The position numbers and the translations under genes were made by a program. This document shows positions 17,755-26,830 of a DNA stretch of 64,000 nucleotides, one piece after another. The notes beneath the pieces were generated by a model. That model was given only the letters and a program-made list of their open reading frames with translations, was not told where the DNA came from and made no database searches. The stretch covers positions 787,562 to 851,561 of the forward strand of contig NZ_BMZE01000002.1 of assembly GCF_014652635.1 (NCBI RefSeq), written 5' to 3'. The stretch comes from Devosia pacifica. GTDB lineage: Bacteria; Pseudomonadota; Alphaproteobacteria; Rhizobiales; Devosiaceae. How positions within the stretch are numbered: the stretch's first letter is position 1; each line of letters opens with the position of its first letter.

Positions 17755-18171
17755 TTGGAATTGAAGCGGATCAACGATCGCATAAGCGTGTCGGGACAGA
17801 TTTCTCCGGCAGATGTCGCAACGCTCAAGGCTGAGGGCTTCACCACGATCATAAACAACCGCCCGGATGGCGAAGCGCCGGATCAGCCGATGGCGAGCGA
17901 AATCGAGGCGGCAGCCAACGCTGAGGGTCTTGCTTATCACCACATCCCCCTGGGCCGTGATGGTGTCAGCCCCGATATGGTTGAAAGCACGCGCACCGTT
18001 CTTGAAGAAAGCGATGGGCCGGTGTTTGCCTTCTGTCGCTCGGGAACGCGCTCTACGACGCTTTGGGCGCTGTCCCAGGCGGGCAACGCCGATGCTCAGG
18101 ACATCATCGATCAGGCTGCGCATGCCGGCTATGACATGTCGCATCTGGCCGGGCATCTCAGCCGCTCCTAG
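17755..18171 (+). CDS. Tyrosine-phosphatase-like protein (BLH / TIGR01244 type)
   Basis: A protein of about 138 residues with the fold signature of dual-specificity-phosphatase-like proteins of the beta-lactamase-hydrolase-like N-domain family. It begins LELKRINDRISVSGQISPADV, has TIINNRPDGEAPDQP and the phosphate-binding loop FCRSGTRSTTLW (Cys-x5-Arg), and ends AGYDMSHLAGHL. The general acid Asp may be in RPDG. In many bacteria this domain is fused to a metallo-hydrolase, but here it is free-standing. TTG 17755 has GGAG eight bases upstream; GTG 17746 is another possible start. It sits between c-di-GMP genes and pyruvate carboxylase without obvious partner. Confidence 0.75.
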   Translation: MELKRINDRISVSGQISPADVATLKAEGFTTIINNRPDGEAPDQPMASEIEAAANAEGLAYHHIPLGRDGVSPDMVESTRTVLEESDGPVFAFCRSGTRSTTLWALSQAGNADAQDIIDQAAHAGYDMSHLAGHLSRS

Positions 18172-18248
18172 GCTTAGGCTGAAACATCTTCCTGCCGTCC
18201 GCCGTTAAAGGTGGCCGAACCTTGCATCTTGTCAGAACCGGATGATCT

Positions 18249-21200
18249 ATGCCGATCAAGAAAATACTCGTCGCCAACAGAAGCGAAATCGCCATCCGCG
18301 TCTTCCGGGCCGCGAATGAACTTGGTCTCAGGACGGTGGCGGTGTTCGCCGAAGAGGACAAGCTGGCCCTGCACAGGTTCAAGGCCGACGAAGCCTACCT
18401 GATCGGTAAGGGCAAGGGGCCCGTCGAGGCCTATCTGCAGATCGATGAGTATATTCGTATCGCAAAGCTTTCCGGCGCCGATGCGATCCACCCCGGCTAT
18501 GGCCTGCTTTCGGAAAGTCCTGAGTTTGCTGATGCCTGCGAAGAGGCGGGGATCATCTTCATTGGTCCGCGGACGCAAACGATGCGCGATCTCGGCAATA
18601 AGGTCGCGGCCCGCAACATGGCTGTTGCAGCCGGCGTGCCGGTGGTCCCTGCGACCGAGCCGCTGCCGGACGACCTTGAGGAAGTCGCCCGCATGGCGGC
18701 GGAGATCGGTTATCCGTTGATGCTCAAGGCGAGCTGGGGCGGCGGTGGCCGCGGCATGCGCCGGATCATGGACGAGAAGTCGCTGCGCAATGAAGTGGCC
18801 GAAGGCAAACGCGAGGCAAAGGCCGCGTTCGGCAAGGATGAGATGTATCTCGAAAAGCTGGTGGAGCGTGCCCGCCACGTCGAGGTTCAGCTCCTGGGCG
18901 ATGATCACGGCAATCTGGTTCATCTGTTTGAGCGCGATTGCTCGGTTCAGCGCCGCAATCAGAAAGTGGTTGAGCGTGCGCCGGCGCCTTACATGTCAGA
19001 GCAGACCCGCAAGCAGCTGACGGAAGCTGCTGTCCGGCTTGGCAAGGAAGCGAATTACCGCGGCGCCGGCACCGTCGAGTTCCTGATGGATGCGGACTCG
19101 GAGGATTTCTACTTCATCGAAGTCAATCCGCGTATTCAGGTTGAGCACACGGTCACCGAAGAGGTGACAGGCATCGACATCGTCAAGGCCCAGATCCATG
19201 CGCTCGACGGCGCGGTGATCGGCACGCCCGAATCCGGTGTGCCAAAGCAGGAGGATATCGTTCTTCACGGTCACGCCATCCAGTGCCGCGTGACGACCGA
19301 AGATCCCGAGCAGAACTTCATTCCCGACTACGGCCGGATCACCGCCTATCGCGGGGCGACGGGCTTTGGCGTGCGGCTCGATGGCGGTACGGCCTATGCC
19401 GGCGCGGTGATCACGCGCTACTACGATCCGCTGCTGGAAAAGGTCACGTGCTGGGCTCCAACCCCGGAAGAAGCCATCGCGCGCATGCACCGCGCCTTGC
19501 GTGAGTTCCGAATTCGCGGCGTTTCGACAAATCTGCCGTTCCTCGAAAATGTCATTACCCACCCTGATTTCGTCGAGAACCGCTACACCACGCGCTTCAT
19601 CGACACGACGCCTGAACTGTTCGATCTCGAACTGCGCCGGGACCGCGCGACCAAGCTCCTGACCTATCTGGCGGATGTTACGGTCAACGGTCATCCCGAA
19701 GTTCGCGACAGACCACGTCCGCCGGAAGATGCGGCAAAGCCCGTTGTGCCGGAGTTCAAGCCGCTGAGCGTCAACGAAGGTTCGCGCCAGATCCTTGAAC
19801 GCGAAGGGCCGAAAGGTCTCGCCAAGTGGATGCTCGAGCAGAAGCGCGTGTTGCTCACCGACACGACGATGCGCGACGCGCACCAGTCGCTGCTGGCGAC
19901 CCGCATGCGCAGCTTCGACATCACGCGTATCGCTCAAAGCTACAGCCGCGGACTGCCAAACCTGTTCTCGCTCGAATGCTGGGGCGGCGCGACGTTCGAC
20001 GTGTCGATGCGCTTCCTCAATGAAGATCCGTGGGAGCGTCTTGCGCGCGTCCGTGAGGGCGCACCGAACATCCTGACGCAAATGCTGCTGCGCGGCAGCA
20101 ACGGCGTTGGGTACACCAACTATCCGGACAACGTCGTCACGTATTTCGTCGAGCAGGCGGCCAAGGGCGGTGTCGATATCTTCCGCGTCTTCGACTGCCT
20201 GAACTGGGTCGAGAACATGCGCGTCTCGATGGACGCGGTCATCGCCGCCGGTAAGGTGTGCGAAGCCGTGGTTTGCTACACCGGCGACATGCTCGATCCT
20301 GACCGCGCGAAGTACGATCTCAAGTACTACGTAAACCTCGCAAAGGAACTCGAAGCCGCTGGCGCGCACGTCCTTGGCATCAAGGACATGGCCGGCCTTT
20401 TGAAGCCGGCTGCCGCACGCAAGCTCGTTTCGACGCTGAAGCAGGAGATCGGCCTGCCGATCCACCTGCATACGCACGACACGTCCGGCGCGGCCGCCGC
20501 CAGCATCCTTGCAGCCGTTGATGCCGGCGTTGATGCGGTGGATGCGGCAATGGATGCGTTGTCCGGCACCACCAGCCAGCCGACACTCGGTTCGGTCGTG
20601 GCGGCTCTTGCCGATGGCGAACGCGATCCGGATATGTCTGCGGAGGCAATCCGGCAGATCTCGTTCTATTGGGAAGCGGTCCGCAACCAGTACCGGGCAT
20701 TCGAGAGTGATCTCAAGGGCGGCGCTTCAGAGGTCTATCTGCACGAAATGCCTGGGGGGCAGTTCACCAATCTCAAGGAGCAGGCCCGCTCCATGGGGCT
20801 TGAGAGCCGCTGGCACGAAGTCGCCAAGACTTATGCCGACGTCAACCAGATGTTCGGCGATATCGTCAAGGTGACGCCGAGCTCGAAGGTCGTGGGGGAC
20901 ATGGCGCTGTCGATGGTTTCCGCGGGCCTGACGCGCGCCGAGGTCGAGGACCCCAAGCGCGATGTTTCCTTCCCGGACTCGGTCGTTGGGTTCTTTGCGG
21001 GCGATCTCGGCCAGCCTCCGGGGGGCTTTCCACAGCAGCTGCGGAAAAAGGTGCTGAAGGATCGCAAGCCAATGACCGAGCGCCCGGGTTCTTATCTCGA
21101 CCCGGCTGATCTTGAGGCGGAGCGCACCAAGGCCGCCGAGGAGGCCGGTGTCGAAATCGATGATCTGCGTTTGGCTTCCTATTTGATGTATCCGAAGGTC

Positions 21201-21689
21201 TATGTGGATTTTGCGCGGACGCAGGAAATGTACGGACCAACCGAAGTTCTGCCGACGCCCGCCTATTTCTACGGCATGAGCGAAGGCGACGAGCTCATGG
21301 TCGACATCGAAAAGGGCAAGACGCTCGTCATCAACTATCTCGGGCGGGCTGAACCCAACGAGAAGGGCGAAGTGCGCGTTTTCTTCGACCTCAATGGTCA
21401 GCCGCGCACGATTTCCGTGCCGGACAGGCAGCGTGCCGGCGACATAGTGGCGCGCCCCAAGGTTGCCCCCGGGGATGCCAAGCAGGTTGGCGCGCCAATG
21501 CCGGGCGTTGTCTCGGGCGTATCGGTCAAGGAAGGCCAGACCGTGTCAACGGGCGATGTACTGGTCTCGATCGAGGCCATGAAGATGGAAACAGCTATTC
21601 ACGCCGAAGCGGATGGCACGGTCGCGGAAGTGCTGGTGAAGCCGGGCGACCAGATCGACGCAAAGGATCTGCTCGTTCGGCTGGAGTAA
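18249..21689 (+). CDS. pyc: Pyruvate carboxylase
   Basis: A 1146-residue single-chain biotin enzyme making oxaloacetate from pyruvate, bicarbonate and ATP. The biotin carboxylase domain (about 1-455) starts KKILVANRSEIAIRVFRAA and has the ATP-loop GGGGRGM and the EVNPRIQVEHTVTEE motif. The carboxyltransferase domain (about 530-800) starts LLTDTTMRDAHQSLLATRMR, with HLHTHDTSGAA and KDMAGLLKP metal-site motifs. The C-terminal biotinyl domain carries EAMKMET near residue 1112, Lys being the biotin site. Length is standard. It is a monocistronic-looking unit closed by a remarkable series of hairpins. It feeds the TCA cycle, in which fumC of this window also acts. Confidence 0.97.
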   Translation: MPIKKILVANRSEIAIRVFRAANELGLRTVAVFAEEDKLALHRFKADEAYLIGKGKGPVEAYLQIDEYIRIAKLSGADAIHPGYGLLSESPEFADACEEAGIIFIGPRTQTMRDLGNKVAARNMAVAAGVPVVPATEPLPDDLEEVARMAAEIGYPLMLKASWGGGGRGMRRIMDEKSLRNEVAEGKREAKAAFGKDEMYLEKLVERARHVEVQLLGDDHGNLVHLFERDCSVQRRNQKVVERAPAPYMSEQTRKQLTEAAVRLGKEANYRGAGTVEFLMDADSEDFYFIEVNPRIQVEHTVTEEVTGIDIVKAQIHALDGAVIGTPESGVPKQEDIVLHGHAIQCRVTTEDPEQNFIPDYGRITAYRGATGFGVRLDGGTAYAGAVITRYYDPLLEKVTCWAPTPEEAIARMHRALREFRIRGVSTNLPFLENVITHPDFVENRYTTRFIDTTPELFDLELRRDRATKLLTYLADVTVNGHPEVRDRPRPPEDAAKPVVPEFKPLSVNEGSRQILEREGPKGLAKWMLEQKRVLLTDTTMRDAHQSLLATRMRSFDITRIAQSYSRGLPNLFSLECWGGATFDVSMRFLNEDPWERLARVREGAPNILTQMLLRGSNGVGYTNYPDNVVTYFVEQAAKGGVDIFRVFDCLNWVENMRVSMDAVIAAGKVCEAVVCYTGDMLDPDRAKYDLKYYVNLAKELEAAGAHVLGIKDMAGLLKPAAARKLVSTLKQEIGLPIHLHTHDTSGAAAASILAAVDAGVDAVDAAMDALSGTTSQPTLGSVVAALADGERDPDMSAEAIRQISFYWEAVRNQYRAFESDLKGGASEVYLHEMPGGQFTNLKEQARSMGLESRWHEVAKTYADVNQMFGDIVKVTPSSKVVGDMALSMVSAGLTRAEVEDPKRDVSFPDSVVGFFAGDLGQPPGGFPQQLRKKVLKDRKPMTERPGSYLDPADLEAERTKAAEEAGVEIDDLRLASYLMYPKVYVDFARTQEMYGPTEVLPTPAYFYGMSEGDELMVDIEKGKTLVINYLGRAEPNEKGEVRVFFDLNGQPRTISVPDRQRAGDIVARPKVAPGDAKQVGAPMPGVVSGVSVKEGQTVSTGDVLVSIEAMKMETAIHAEADGTVAEVLVKPGDQIDAKDLLVRLE

Positions 21690-21726
21690 CCGGCTAGAGC
21701 AGATCTGCCAAGATTGACGGAAACAG

Positions 21727-21754
21727 CATATGGCGCCGGTAACGGCGCCATATG
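21727..21754 (+). terminator. First of three hairpins after pyc
   Basis: A perfect 12-bp stem, CATATGGCGCCG at 21727-21738 and its complement at 21743-21754, with loop GTAA. It has no T-run behind it. It is followed at 21762-21777 by GAGCGC-GAAA-GCGCTC and at 21782-21803 by a 22-base palindrome, so this may be part of a compound terminator. Confidence 0.55.
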
Positions 21755-21761
21755 TGTATCT

Positions 21762-21777
21762 GAGCGCGAAAGCGCTC
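21762..21777 (+). other. Second hairpin after pyc, GNRA tetraloop
   Basis: GAGCGC-GAAA-GCGCTC forms a 6-bp stem capped by a GAAA loop, a particularly stable RNA loop type. It lies 7 bases after the first hairpin and 4 bases before the third. Confidence 0.5.
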
Positions 21778-21781
21778 GTTA

Positions 21782-21823
21782 AGTGGCCCGGCGCCGGGCC
21801 ACTGTCTCAACTGTCTGTTTTTC
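21782..21823 (+). terminator. Third hairpin after pyc with T-tract
   Basis: A perfect 22-base GC-rich palindrome (21782-21803) is followed by TTTTT around 21818-21822. It is the best candidate for actual transcript end of pyc, though the T-run starts about 14 bases after the stem rather than directly. Confidence 0.55.
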
Positions 21824-21929
21824 TTAAGTTCTGGCTTACCAGTTTTTCGTTCCAGTTCGGAGCTTTACCTTTGGTACATCGCTCCCCGGCAATTGTCGGG
21901 TGAAGCCACCCGCAAAACAGGGGACCAAC

Positions 21930-23645
21930 GTGACCAATCTGACCCTTTATGCCGCAATCTCGCGGTTCGGGGCCCTGAACTACCGAGCCAAGATCATGCT
22001 GATGGCGTTCATCGGCACGCACATTCCGTTGCTCGGCATCATTGCCTATAGCGTTTTCAACCTGACCCGTGATCCAGGTCTCATCTGGAGCACGCTCGGG
22101 ATAGCGCTGGCTGCAACGCTGGTTGGGACGGGCATCACGCTGTTCGTCCTCAATCAACTGCTTGCGCCAGTCATCCTGACGTCGAAAGCACTGCGCACTT
22201 ATCGTGAAACACGCGAGCTGCCCGCTTTGCCTGTCAGTTTCCGAGACGAGGTCGGAACGCTGATGGCAGATGCCTCGCACACATTGCAGCGTCTTGACGC
22301 AGCAATGGTGCAACTTGAAACCGTCGATCCGGCGACGGGACTGATGAACCGCGACGCCTTTACAGACACGCTCAACGAAATGCTCGCTCAGGACAAGGCG
22401 CCGGCAGTGTGCGTCGTGCGTGTGGCAAATTACGCTCGCCTGCTCGCAACGTATGATCAGAGCCACGCTGATGGCTTCATGCGTCAGCTCGCTGATCGTC
22501 TCGAGGCTGGTCTGGAGCGGAACGTTCCCCTCGCCCGCGTGGAGGCGGCAGCCTTTGCATTCATCAAGCGCGTTGACGCCGGACGACCCGAAAGCGTCGA
22601 AGCGGTGTTGCGTGAAAACCTGTCTTCGCTATCGCACCCGGTGCCCGTTGCCGGGGTCGAGGCAATGCCTGAACTTACCGGCGGCGTCGCGCTTGCGGGC
22701 GTTGATGGAGCATATGGTGCTGATTTGCTCGATGCTGCGCTGGCCGCCGCAGCAAATACCACGATACCAAAAACGGTGTCGCGACATGCTCCGCGTGTCC
22801 GCCAGGAAATTCGCGAACAGTTCGAGCTTGAACAGGATCTGCGCAAGGCTCTTGATTCCAATGAGTTCCTGCTGCACTTCCAGCCAGTCGTCTGCCACGC
22901 CGAAGGCCGGGCGCGGAGCGCGGAGGCCCTTATCCGTTGGGACCATCCGCAGCGCGGCTTGGTCCAGCCAAGCCAGTTCATCCCAATCGCGGAGCGCAGC
23001 GGCCTGATCGACAAGATCGGTCTATGGGTCATGCGAGAGGCCTGCGCCCAGGTGGGCCGGTGGAACGCGCATGGGGGAGATCGGCTCAAGGTCGCTATCA
23101 ACCTATCGGCGAGTCAGTTTCTCGATCCTCGGTTGCGCGACATGTTGGCGGAAGCGATAGAGGCGGAGAAAATAGCGCCTGACCAGCTCGAGATCGAGTT
23201 GACCGAAAGTGCGGCGATGGTCGACCACGACTATACCCGTCGCACCTTCGGGCGACTGAAGGATTTGGGGCTGAGCATTGCGATCGATGATTTCGGCACG
23301 GGCTATGCGTCGATGAGCTATCTGCGCAAACTGCCCTTCGATAAACTGAAGATCGACCGTGAATTCGTGTCCAATGTGGACACTCAGCCCGATGCCCAAG
23401 CGATTTGCTCGGCAATGATTGCGCTGGGCAATGGCCTCGGACTGCACCTGCTGGCCGAGGGAGCAGAACGGATTGAGGAAGTAGACTACCTCGCAAGTCG
23501 AGGCTGTAATCTATTCCAAGGGTACTATTACTCACGGCCCGTTCCTGCGGGCGAGCTTATCGAGACGCTTTCCGATATCGAGCTGCTGAGTGCCCGTCGC
23601 AAGGCAGAAATGCCGGCGCCTGCAAAGCTGCGTCAGGTTGTCTGA
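21930..23645 (+). CDS. EAL phosphodiesterase with degenerate GGDEF, membrane-bound
   Basis: A protein of about 571 residues. Two transmembrane helices (about 22-44 and 50-72) precede a HAMP-like helix pair and a GGDEF-fold domain in which the active loop reads RVEAAAFAFI instead of RLGGDEF, so it cannot make c-di-GMP. The EAL domain follows: AEALIRWDHP near 330, INLSASQFLD, IELTESAAM, AIDDFGTGYASMSYLRKL, KLKIDREFV and LLAEGAERIEE. These retain the acidic metal ligands and catalytic Lys, so it is probably an active c-di-GMP phosphodiesterase. GTG 21930 has AGGGGA five bases before it; GTG 21900 is the longer option. Confidence 0.88.
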   Translation: MTNLTLYAAISRFGALNYRAKIMLMAFIGTHIPLLGIIAYSVFNLTRDPGLIWSTLGIALAATLVGTGITLFVLNQLLAPVILTSKALRTYRETRELPALPVSFRDEVGTLMADASHTLQRLDAAMVQLETVDPATGLMNRDAFTDTLNEMLAQDKAPAVCVVRVANYARLLATYDQSHADGFMRQLADRLEAGLERNVPLARVEAAAFAFIKRVDAGRPESVEAVLRENLSSLSHPVPVAGVEAMPELTGGVALAGVDGAYGADLLDAALAAAANTTIPKTVSRHAPRVRQEIREQFELEQDLRKALDSNEFLLHFQPVVCHAEGRARSAEALIRWDHPQRGLVQPSQFIPIAERSGLIDKIGLWVMREACAQVGRWNAHGGDRLKVAINLSASQFLDPRLRDMLAEAIEAEKIAPDQLEIELTESAAMVDHDYTRRTFGRLKDLGLSIAIDDFGTGYASMSYLRKLPFDKLKIDREFVSNVDTQPDAQAICSAMIALGNGLGLHLLAEGAERIEEVDYLASRGCNLFQGYYYSRPVPAGELIETLSDIELLSARRKAEMPAPAKLRQVV

Positions 23646-23646
23646 A

Positions 23647-23685
23647 CTGAAGTGGGCCGCCCAGGGACTGTGCGGCCCACTTCAG
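23647..23685. terminator. Hairpin shared by convergent genes
   Basis: A perfect 13-bp stem, 23647-23659 with 23673-23685, lies in the 41-base gap between the EAL gene and the convergent DUF1232 gene. With no T-run on either side it could act as a bidirectional hairpin barrier. Confidence 0.6.
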
Positions 23686-23686
23686 C

Positions 23687-23980
23687 CTATCTGCGCCGTA
23701 CGCGCGCCGGCACCGGCTTTGCGGTAAACTCCGGCGGCAGCCGCGAGACGATCCAGCTGACCATCAGCGGTACAAGGATCAGATCGTCGACAAAACCAAT
23801 CAGTGGCAAGACCTCTGGGATGAGGTCGAACGGGTTCACGAGATAGAACGCGACGAAGGCCGTCGCGAGCTTGAGATAAAGCGGCGTTTCCGGAGCGCGA
23901 AACGCGTGCCACAAGAGCACCACTTCCTTACGGAAGCGCAAGATGCGAGGCATGAGGGCGGAAGCGAAAGACTTGATCAT
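23687..23980 (-). CDS. YkvA-family (DUF1232) small membrane protein
   Basis: A 97-residue protein with the DUF1232 core FYLVNPFDLIPEVLPLIGFVDDLILVPLMVSWI, in which the NPFDLIPE and GFVDD motifs link two hydrophobic helices. Basic residues flank both ends. The function of the family is not established. It lies head-on to the EAL gene and is followed upstream by the convergent-free GH43 gene on the same strand. Confidence 0.8.
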   Translation of the reverse strand: MIKSFASALMPRILRFRKEVVLLWHAFRAPETPLYLKLATAFVAFYLVNPFDLIPEVLPLIGFVDDLILVPLMVSWIVSRLPPEFTAKPVPARVRRR

Positions 23981-24010
23981 GCGCTATAAATGGTGGTCGG
24001 GTTTACCCAT

Positions 24011-25024
24011 TCAAGTGCCGTTCGATACCGGCAGCGGATCAAGTTTCGGCCAGCCATCTTCCGTCCACCTGAGCGGAGCGATTTGCAGCTTCGGCGTGCC
24101 GGCATCTTCTGCGTCGTAGTAGTGGTAGGTGAGCCAGGGCTCGCCGTCGTTCATAAAGATCTCTTGTCCACCTGGCCCGCGATAGCGGCCCGTCGACGCC
24201 AGCACTTCAGTGCCGCCGCCTTCGAGCATCGGCGTGTCGTCGGCGTCCAGATAGGGCCCGCTGATCTCATCGGCTCGTCCAACCATTATACGGTAGGTGC
24301 TCTCGGCGCCGCGGCAGCAAGCGTCAAACGACACGAAGAGATAGTAGCGGCCATCGTGCTCAAGCAGAGAAGGCGCCTCAATCGCATCGTCGTCACGTGA
24401 TGCAAGACGGATCGGATCGGCTGCTCCGTCTTTCAGCATTCCGCTTTCAGGATCGAGTTCGACCATGCGGATGCCGTCCCAGTAGGAGCCATAGGCGAGA
24501 TAGGACCGCCCGTCGGTATCGATGCGGAACGGATCGATCGCGTTGAAGTCGTCGCCATCGTGCGATCGCAGGACCATCCCCTGATCCTGCCAGCCTTCGG
24601 CCGGCTCGGTGATATCGAACTGCTTATTGGTCATCACGCCAATTGCGCTGTCGTTCTCGCCAAAGCTCGAAGCGGAATAGTAAAGATAATGCGTACCGCC
24701 ATGGTGTGAGATCGAAGGCGCCCAGAGGTTCTTCGGGGTATAACCAAGTTCCGTTTCAACCCAGCCTGGAAGACCACCGGGCAAGGCGCCGGTTTCGCGC
24801 CAGGCAGTGCCGTCGGGTGACGTCTTGGTCCGCGGGGTGCCGGAATCTGCGGCATTCTCGACGCCCGTTGCGAACGAGGCAAAGCGGCCGCCATACTCGA
24901 TGACGCTCGGATCGTGGATGGCGATGACCCCGGAAAGCTCTGGTTGCGTTGTCGCCTCCTGCGCAATTGCCGGCCCTATGGATCCGGCGAGACAAGCAAG
25001 CAGCAAAGCTCTTTGAACACGCAT
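24011..25024 (-). CDS. Secreted GH43 family glycosidase, probable arabinan endo-1,5-alpha-L-arabinanase
   Basis: A 337-residue exported enzyme (signal peptide MRVQRALLLACLAG then PAIAQE). The five-bladed-propeller GH43 triad is visible: general base Asp38 in IHDPSVI, pKa-modulating Asp164 in NAIDPF and general acid Glu217 in IEAPSLL. The motif order and WAPSISHHGGTHYLYYSAS match the arabinanase branch, which cuts alpha-1,5-arabinan of plant pectin in the periplasm or outside. GGAGGAG precedes the ATG. Together with the GH3 enzyme at 61-64 kb it suggests use of plant polysaccharide. An exo-arabinofuranosidase activity cannot be excluded. Confidence 0.85.
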   Translation of the reverse strand: MRVQRALLLACLAGSIGPAIAQEATTQPELSGVIAIHDPSVIEYGGRFASFATGVENAADSGTPRTKTSPDGTAWRETGALPGGLPGWVETELGYTPKNLWAPSISHHGGTHYLYYSASSFGENDSAIGVMTNKQFDITEPAEGWQDQGMVLRSHDGDDFNAIDPFRIDTDGRSYLAYGSYWDGIRMVELDPESGMLKDGAADPIRLASRDDDAIEAPSLLEHDGRYYLFVSFDACCRGAESTYRIMVGRADEISGPYLDADDTPMLEGGGTEVLASTGRYRGPGGQEIFMNDGEPWLTYHYYDAEDAGTPKLQIAPLRWTEDGWPKLDPLPVSNGT

Positions 25025-25105
25025 GATTGCTCCTCCTTCATCAGCATGTAACGTTGCGCTGTCGATGTGTAGGGCCTATCTCTCGCGCATCGAAGAGGTG
25101 ATGTT

Positions 25106-26347
25106 ATGGCAGGTCCGGCACAGCGCAGGCGTTCGGTTGGGGTCAATGTCGGCGGCGTGATGGTCGGCGGCGATGCGCCGGTCGTCGTGCAGTCGATGAC
25201 CAACACTGATACCGCGGATATCGAGGCGACGGTGCGGCAAGTCGCGCAACTGGCTCGAGCGGGATCTGAGATCGTTCGGATCACGGTCGACCGCGATGAG
25301 TCCGCGGCCGCGGTCCCTCATATCCGTGAGCGCTTGCTGCAGATGGGCGTGGATGTGCCGCTGGTCGGCGACTTCCACTATATCGGACACAAGCTGCTGA
25401 CCGATCATCCGGCTTGCGCGGAAGCGCTTGCGAAGTATCGGATCAACCCCGGCAATGTCGGCTTCAAGGCGAAGCGTGACACGCAGTTCACGACGCTGAT
25501 CGAACTGGCACTGAAATACGACAAGCCGGTGCGCATCGGCGTCAACTGGGGCTCTCTCGATGAAGAGCTGCTCACCCGGCTGATGGACGAGAATGCAGTC
25601 TCGCGAACGCCGCTGTCTGCCGCAGCCGTCCAGCGCGAGGCAATTATCCAATCGGCCCTGCTGTCGGCGCAGCGTGCCGAGGAGATCGGACTGGGGCGCG
25701 ACAAGATCCTTCTATCCACCAAGGTCTCAGACGTGCAGCATCTCATTGCTGTCTATCAGGATCTCGCGGCGCGATGCGACTACGCGCTGCATCTCGGGCT
25801 GACTGAGGCGGGCATGGGCTCCAAGGGCATTGTGGCGTCCTCGGCAGCGCTCGGCATCCTGTTGCAGCAGGGTATTGGCGATACTATCCGGATTTCGCTG
25901 ACTCCGGAGCCGGGCGGCGATCGCACCACCGAGGTGAAGGTGGCGCAGGAATTGCTGCAGACCATGGGTTTCCGCCAGTTCCTGCCGGTGGTCGCGGCAT
26001 GTCCGGGCTGTGGCCGTACGACCTCGACGACATTCCAGACGTTGGCCAAGGATATTCAGGACCATCTCAACACATCGATGCCTGAATGGCGCGAACGCTA
26101 TCCGGGCGTTGAAGCGCTCTCGGTGGCGGTAATGGGATGCATCGTCAATGGTCCGGGCGAATCCAAGCACGCCAATATCGGCATTTCGTTGCCGGGCACC
26201 GGCGAAAGCCCCGCCGCGCCTGTGTTCGTCGACGGCCAGAAGGTTGCAACGCTGCGCGGGCCGGATGTGGCCGATCAGTTCAAGCAAATGGTCGCTGACT
26301 ACATCGAGAAAAAGTTCGGCAGTGGCCGCCGGGACGCGGCGGAGTGA
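25106..26347 (+). CDS. ispG: 4-hydroxy-3-methylbut-2-enyl diphosphate synthase
   Basis: A 413-residue GcpE/IspG enzyme, the penultimate step of the MEP isoprenoid pathway. The N-terminal barrel starts [29 protein letters not shown] with the usual [10 protein letters not shown] and NPGNVGFK motifs. The C-terminal part has the [4Fe-4S] ligands in CPGCGRTT (about 299-302) and [10 protein letters not shown] (about 345). Flavodoxin or ferredoxin would supply electrons. Its stop overlaps the next gene as GTGA. Another isoprenoid gene, the prenyl synthase, is 3 kb downstream. Confidence 0.95.
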   Translation: MAGPAQRRRSVGVNVGGVMVGGDAPVVVQSMTNTDTADIEATVRQVAQLARAGSEIVRITVDRDESAAAVPHIRERLLQMGVDVPLVGDFHYIGHKLLTDHPACAEALAKYRINPGNVGFKAKRDTQFTTLIELALKYDKPVRIGVNWGSLDEELLTRLMDENAVSRTPLSAAAVQREAIIQSALLSAQRAEEIGLGRDKILLSTKVSDVQHLIAVYQDLAARCDYALHLGLTEAGMGSKGIVASSAALGILLQQGIGDTIRISLTPEPGGDRTTEVKVAQELLQTMGFRQFLPVVAACPGCGRTTSTTFQTLAKDIQDHLNTSMPEWRERYPGVEALSVAVMGCIVNGPGESKHANIGISLPGTGESPAAPVFVDGQKVATLRGPDVADQFKQMVADYIEKKFGSGRRDAAE

Positions 26348-26775
26348 GCAACGGGGCGGAGCATCTGACAGGCCAGTGCACGTGTGGGACGGTGCGCTTC
26401 AGCGTTGAAGATGGCTTCGAATATTCCGCCTATTGCCATTGCAAGGATTGCCAGCGAACCACCGGGTCCGCCTTCAAGCCGTTCGCGGGAATTGCGCGTG
26501 AGGCTTTCGCGGTGGTGGCTGGCGGCGATGGTCTCACGTTTCGCGGCGACAATGAGGCGCATGATGCCAGATGTTCGGCGTGCGGCTCACTGATCTATTC
26601 GCTCGTGCGCGACGGGGCCTATGTGCATATCCCGCTCGGCACTCTCGATCGGGCACCGAAAATTCGTCCGAGTGAGCATATTTTCGTCGCCTCCAAGGCA
26701 GCTTGGTACGAGATCAACGACGATCTTCCGCAGTATGCCGGCCATGTCGCTGACGGCCCGCCCCTGAACCGTTAG
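26344..26775 (+). CDS. GFA-domain (CENP-V/GFA) zinc protein
   Basis: A 143-residue protein of the glutathione-dependent formaldehyde-activating-enzyme-like family. Zinc ligands are in [27 protein letters not shown] and CSACGSLIY. The family fold is clear, but most members have unknown substrates, so formaldehyde activity should not be assumed. It starts at GTG overlapping the ispG stop, which points to translational coupling. Confidence 0.85.
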   Translation: MSNGAEHLTGQCTCGTVRFSVEDGFEYSAYCHCKDCQRTTGSAFKPFAGIAREAFAVVAGGDGLTFRGDNEAHDARCSACGSLIYSLVRDGAYVHIPLGTLDRAPKIRPSEHIFVASKAAWYEINDDLPQYAGHVADGPPLNR

Positions 26776-26830
26776 AGCGCTTGCCTTGCTGCCTCTTGTC
26801 CTGCACAGCTTGCAGGGGCGGGAGGGGAAG

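Noticed and set aside
18996-20477. Minus-strand open frame of 493 codons opposite pyruvate carboxylase
   Set aside because: Reads as His/Arg/Asp-rich nonsense on the complement of a conserved enzyme; no domain.
21782-21803. 22-base palindrome as an insertion-sequence end or attachment site
   Set aside because: It lies directly after pyc with a downstream T-run and has no second copy or transposase nearby, so a terminator role is more likely.
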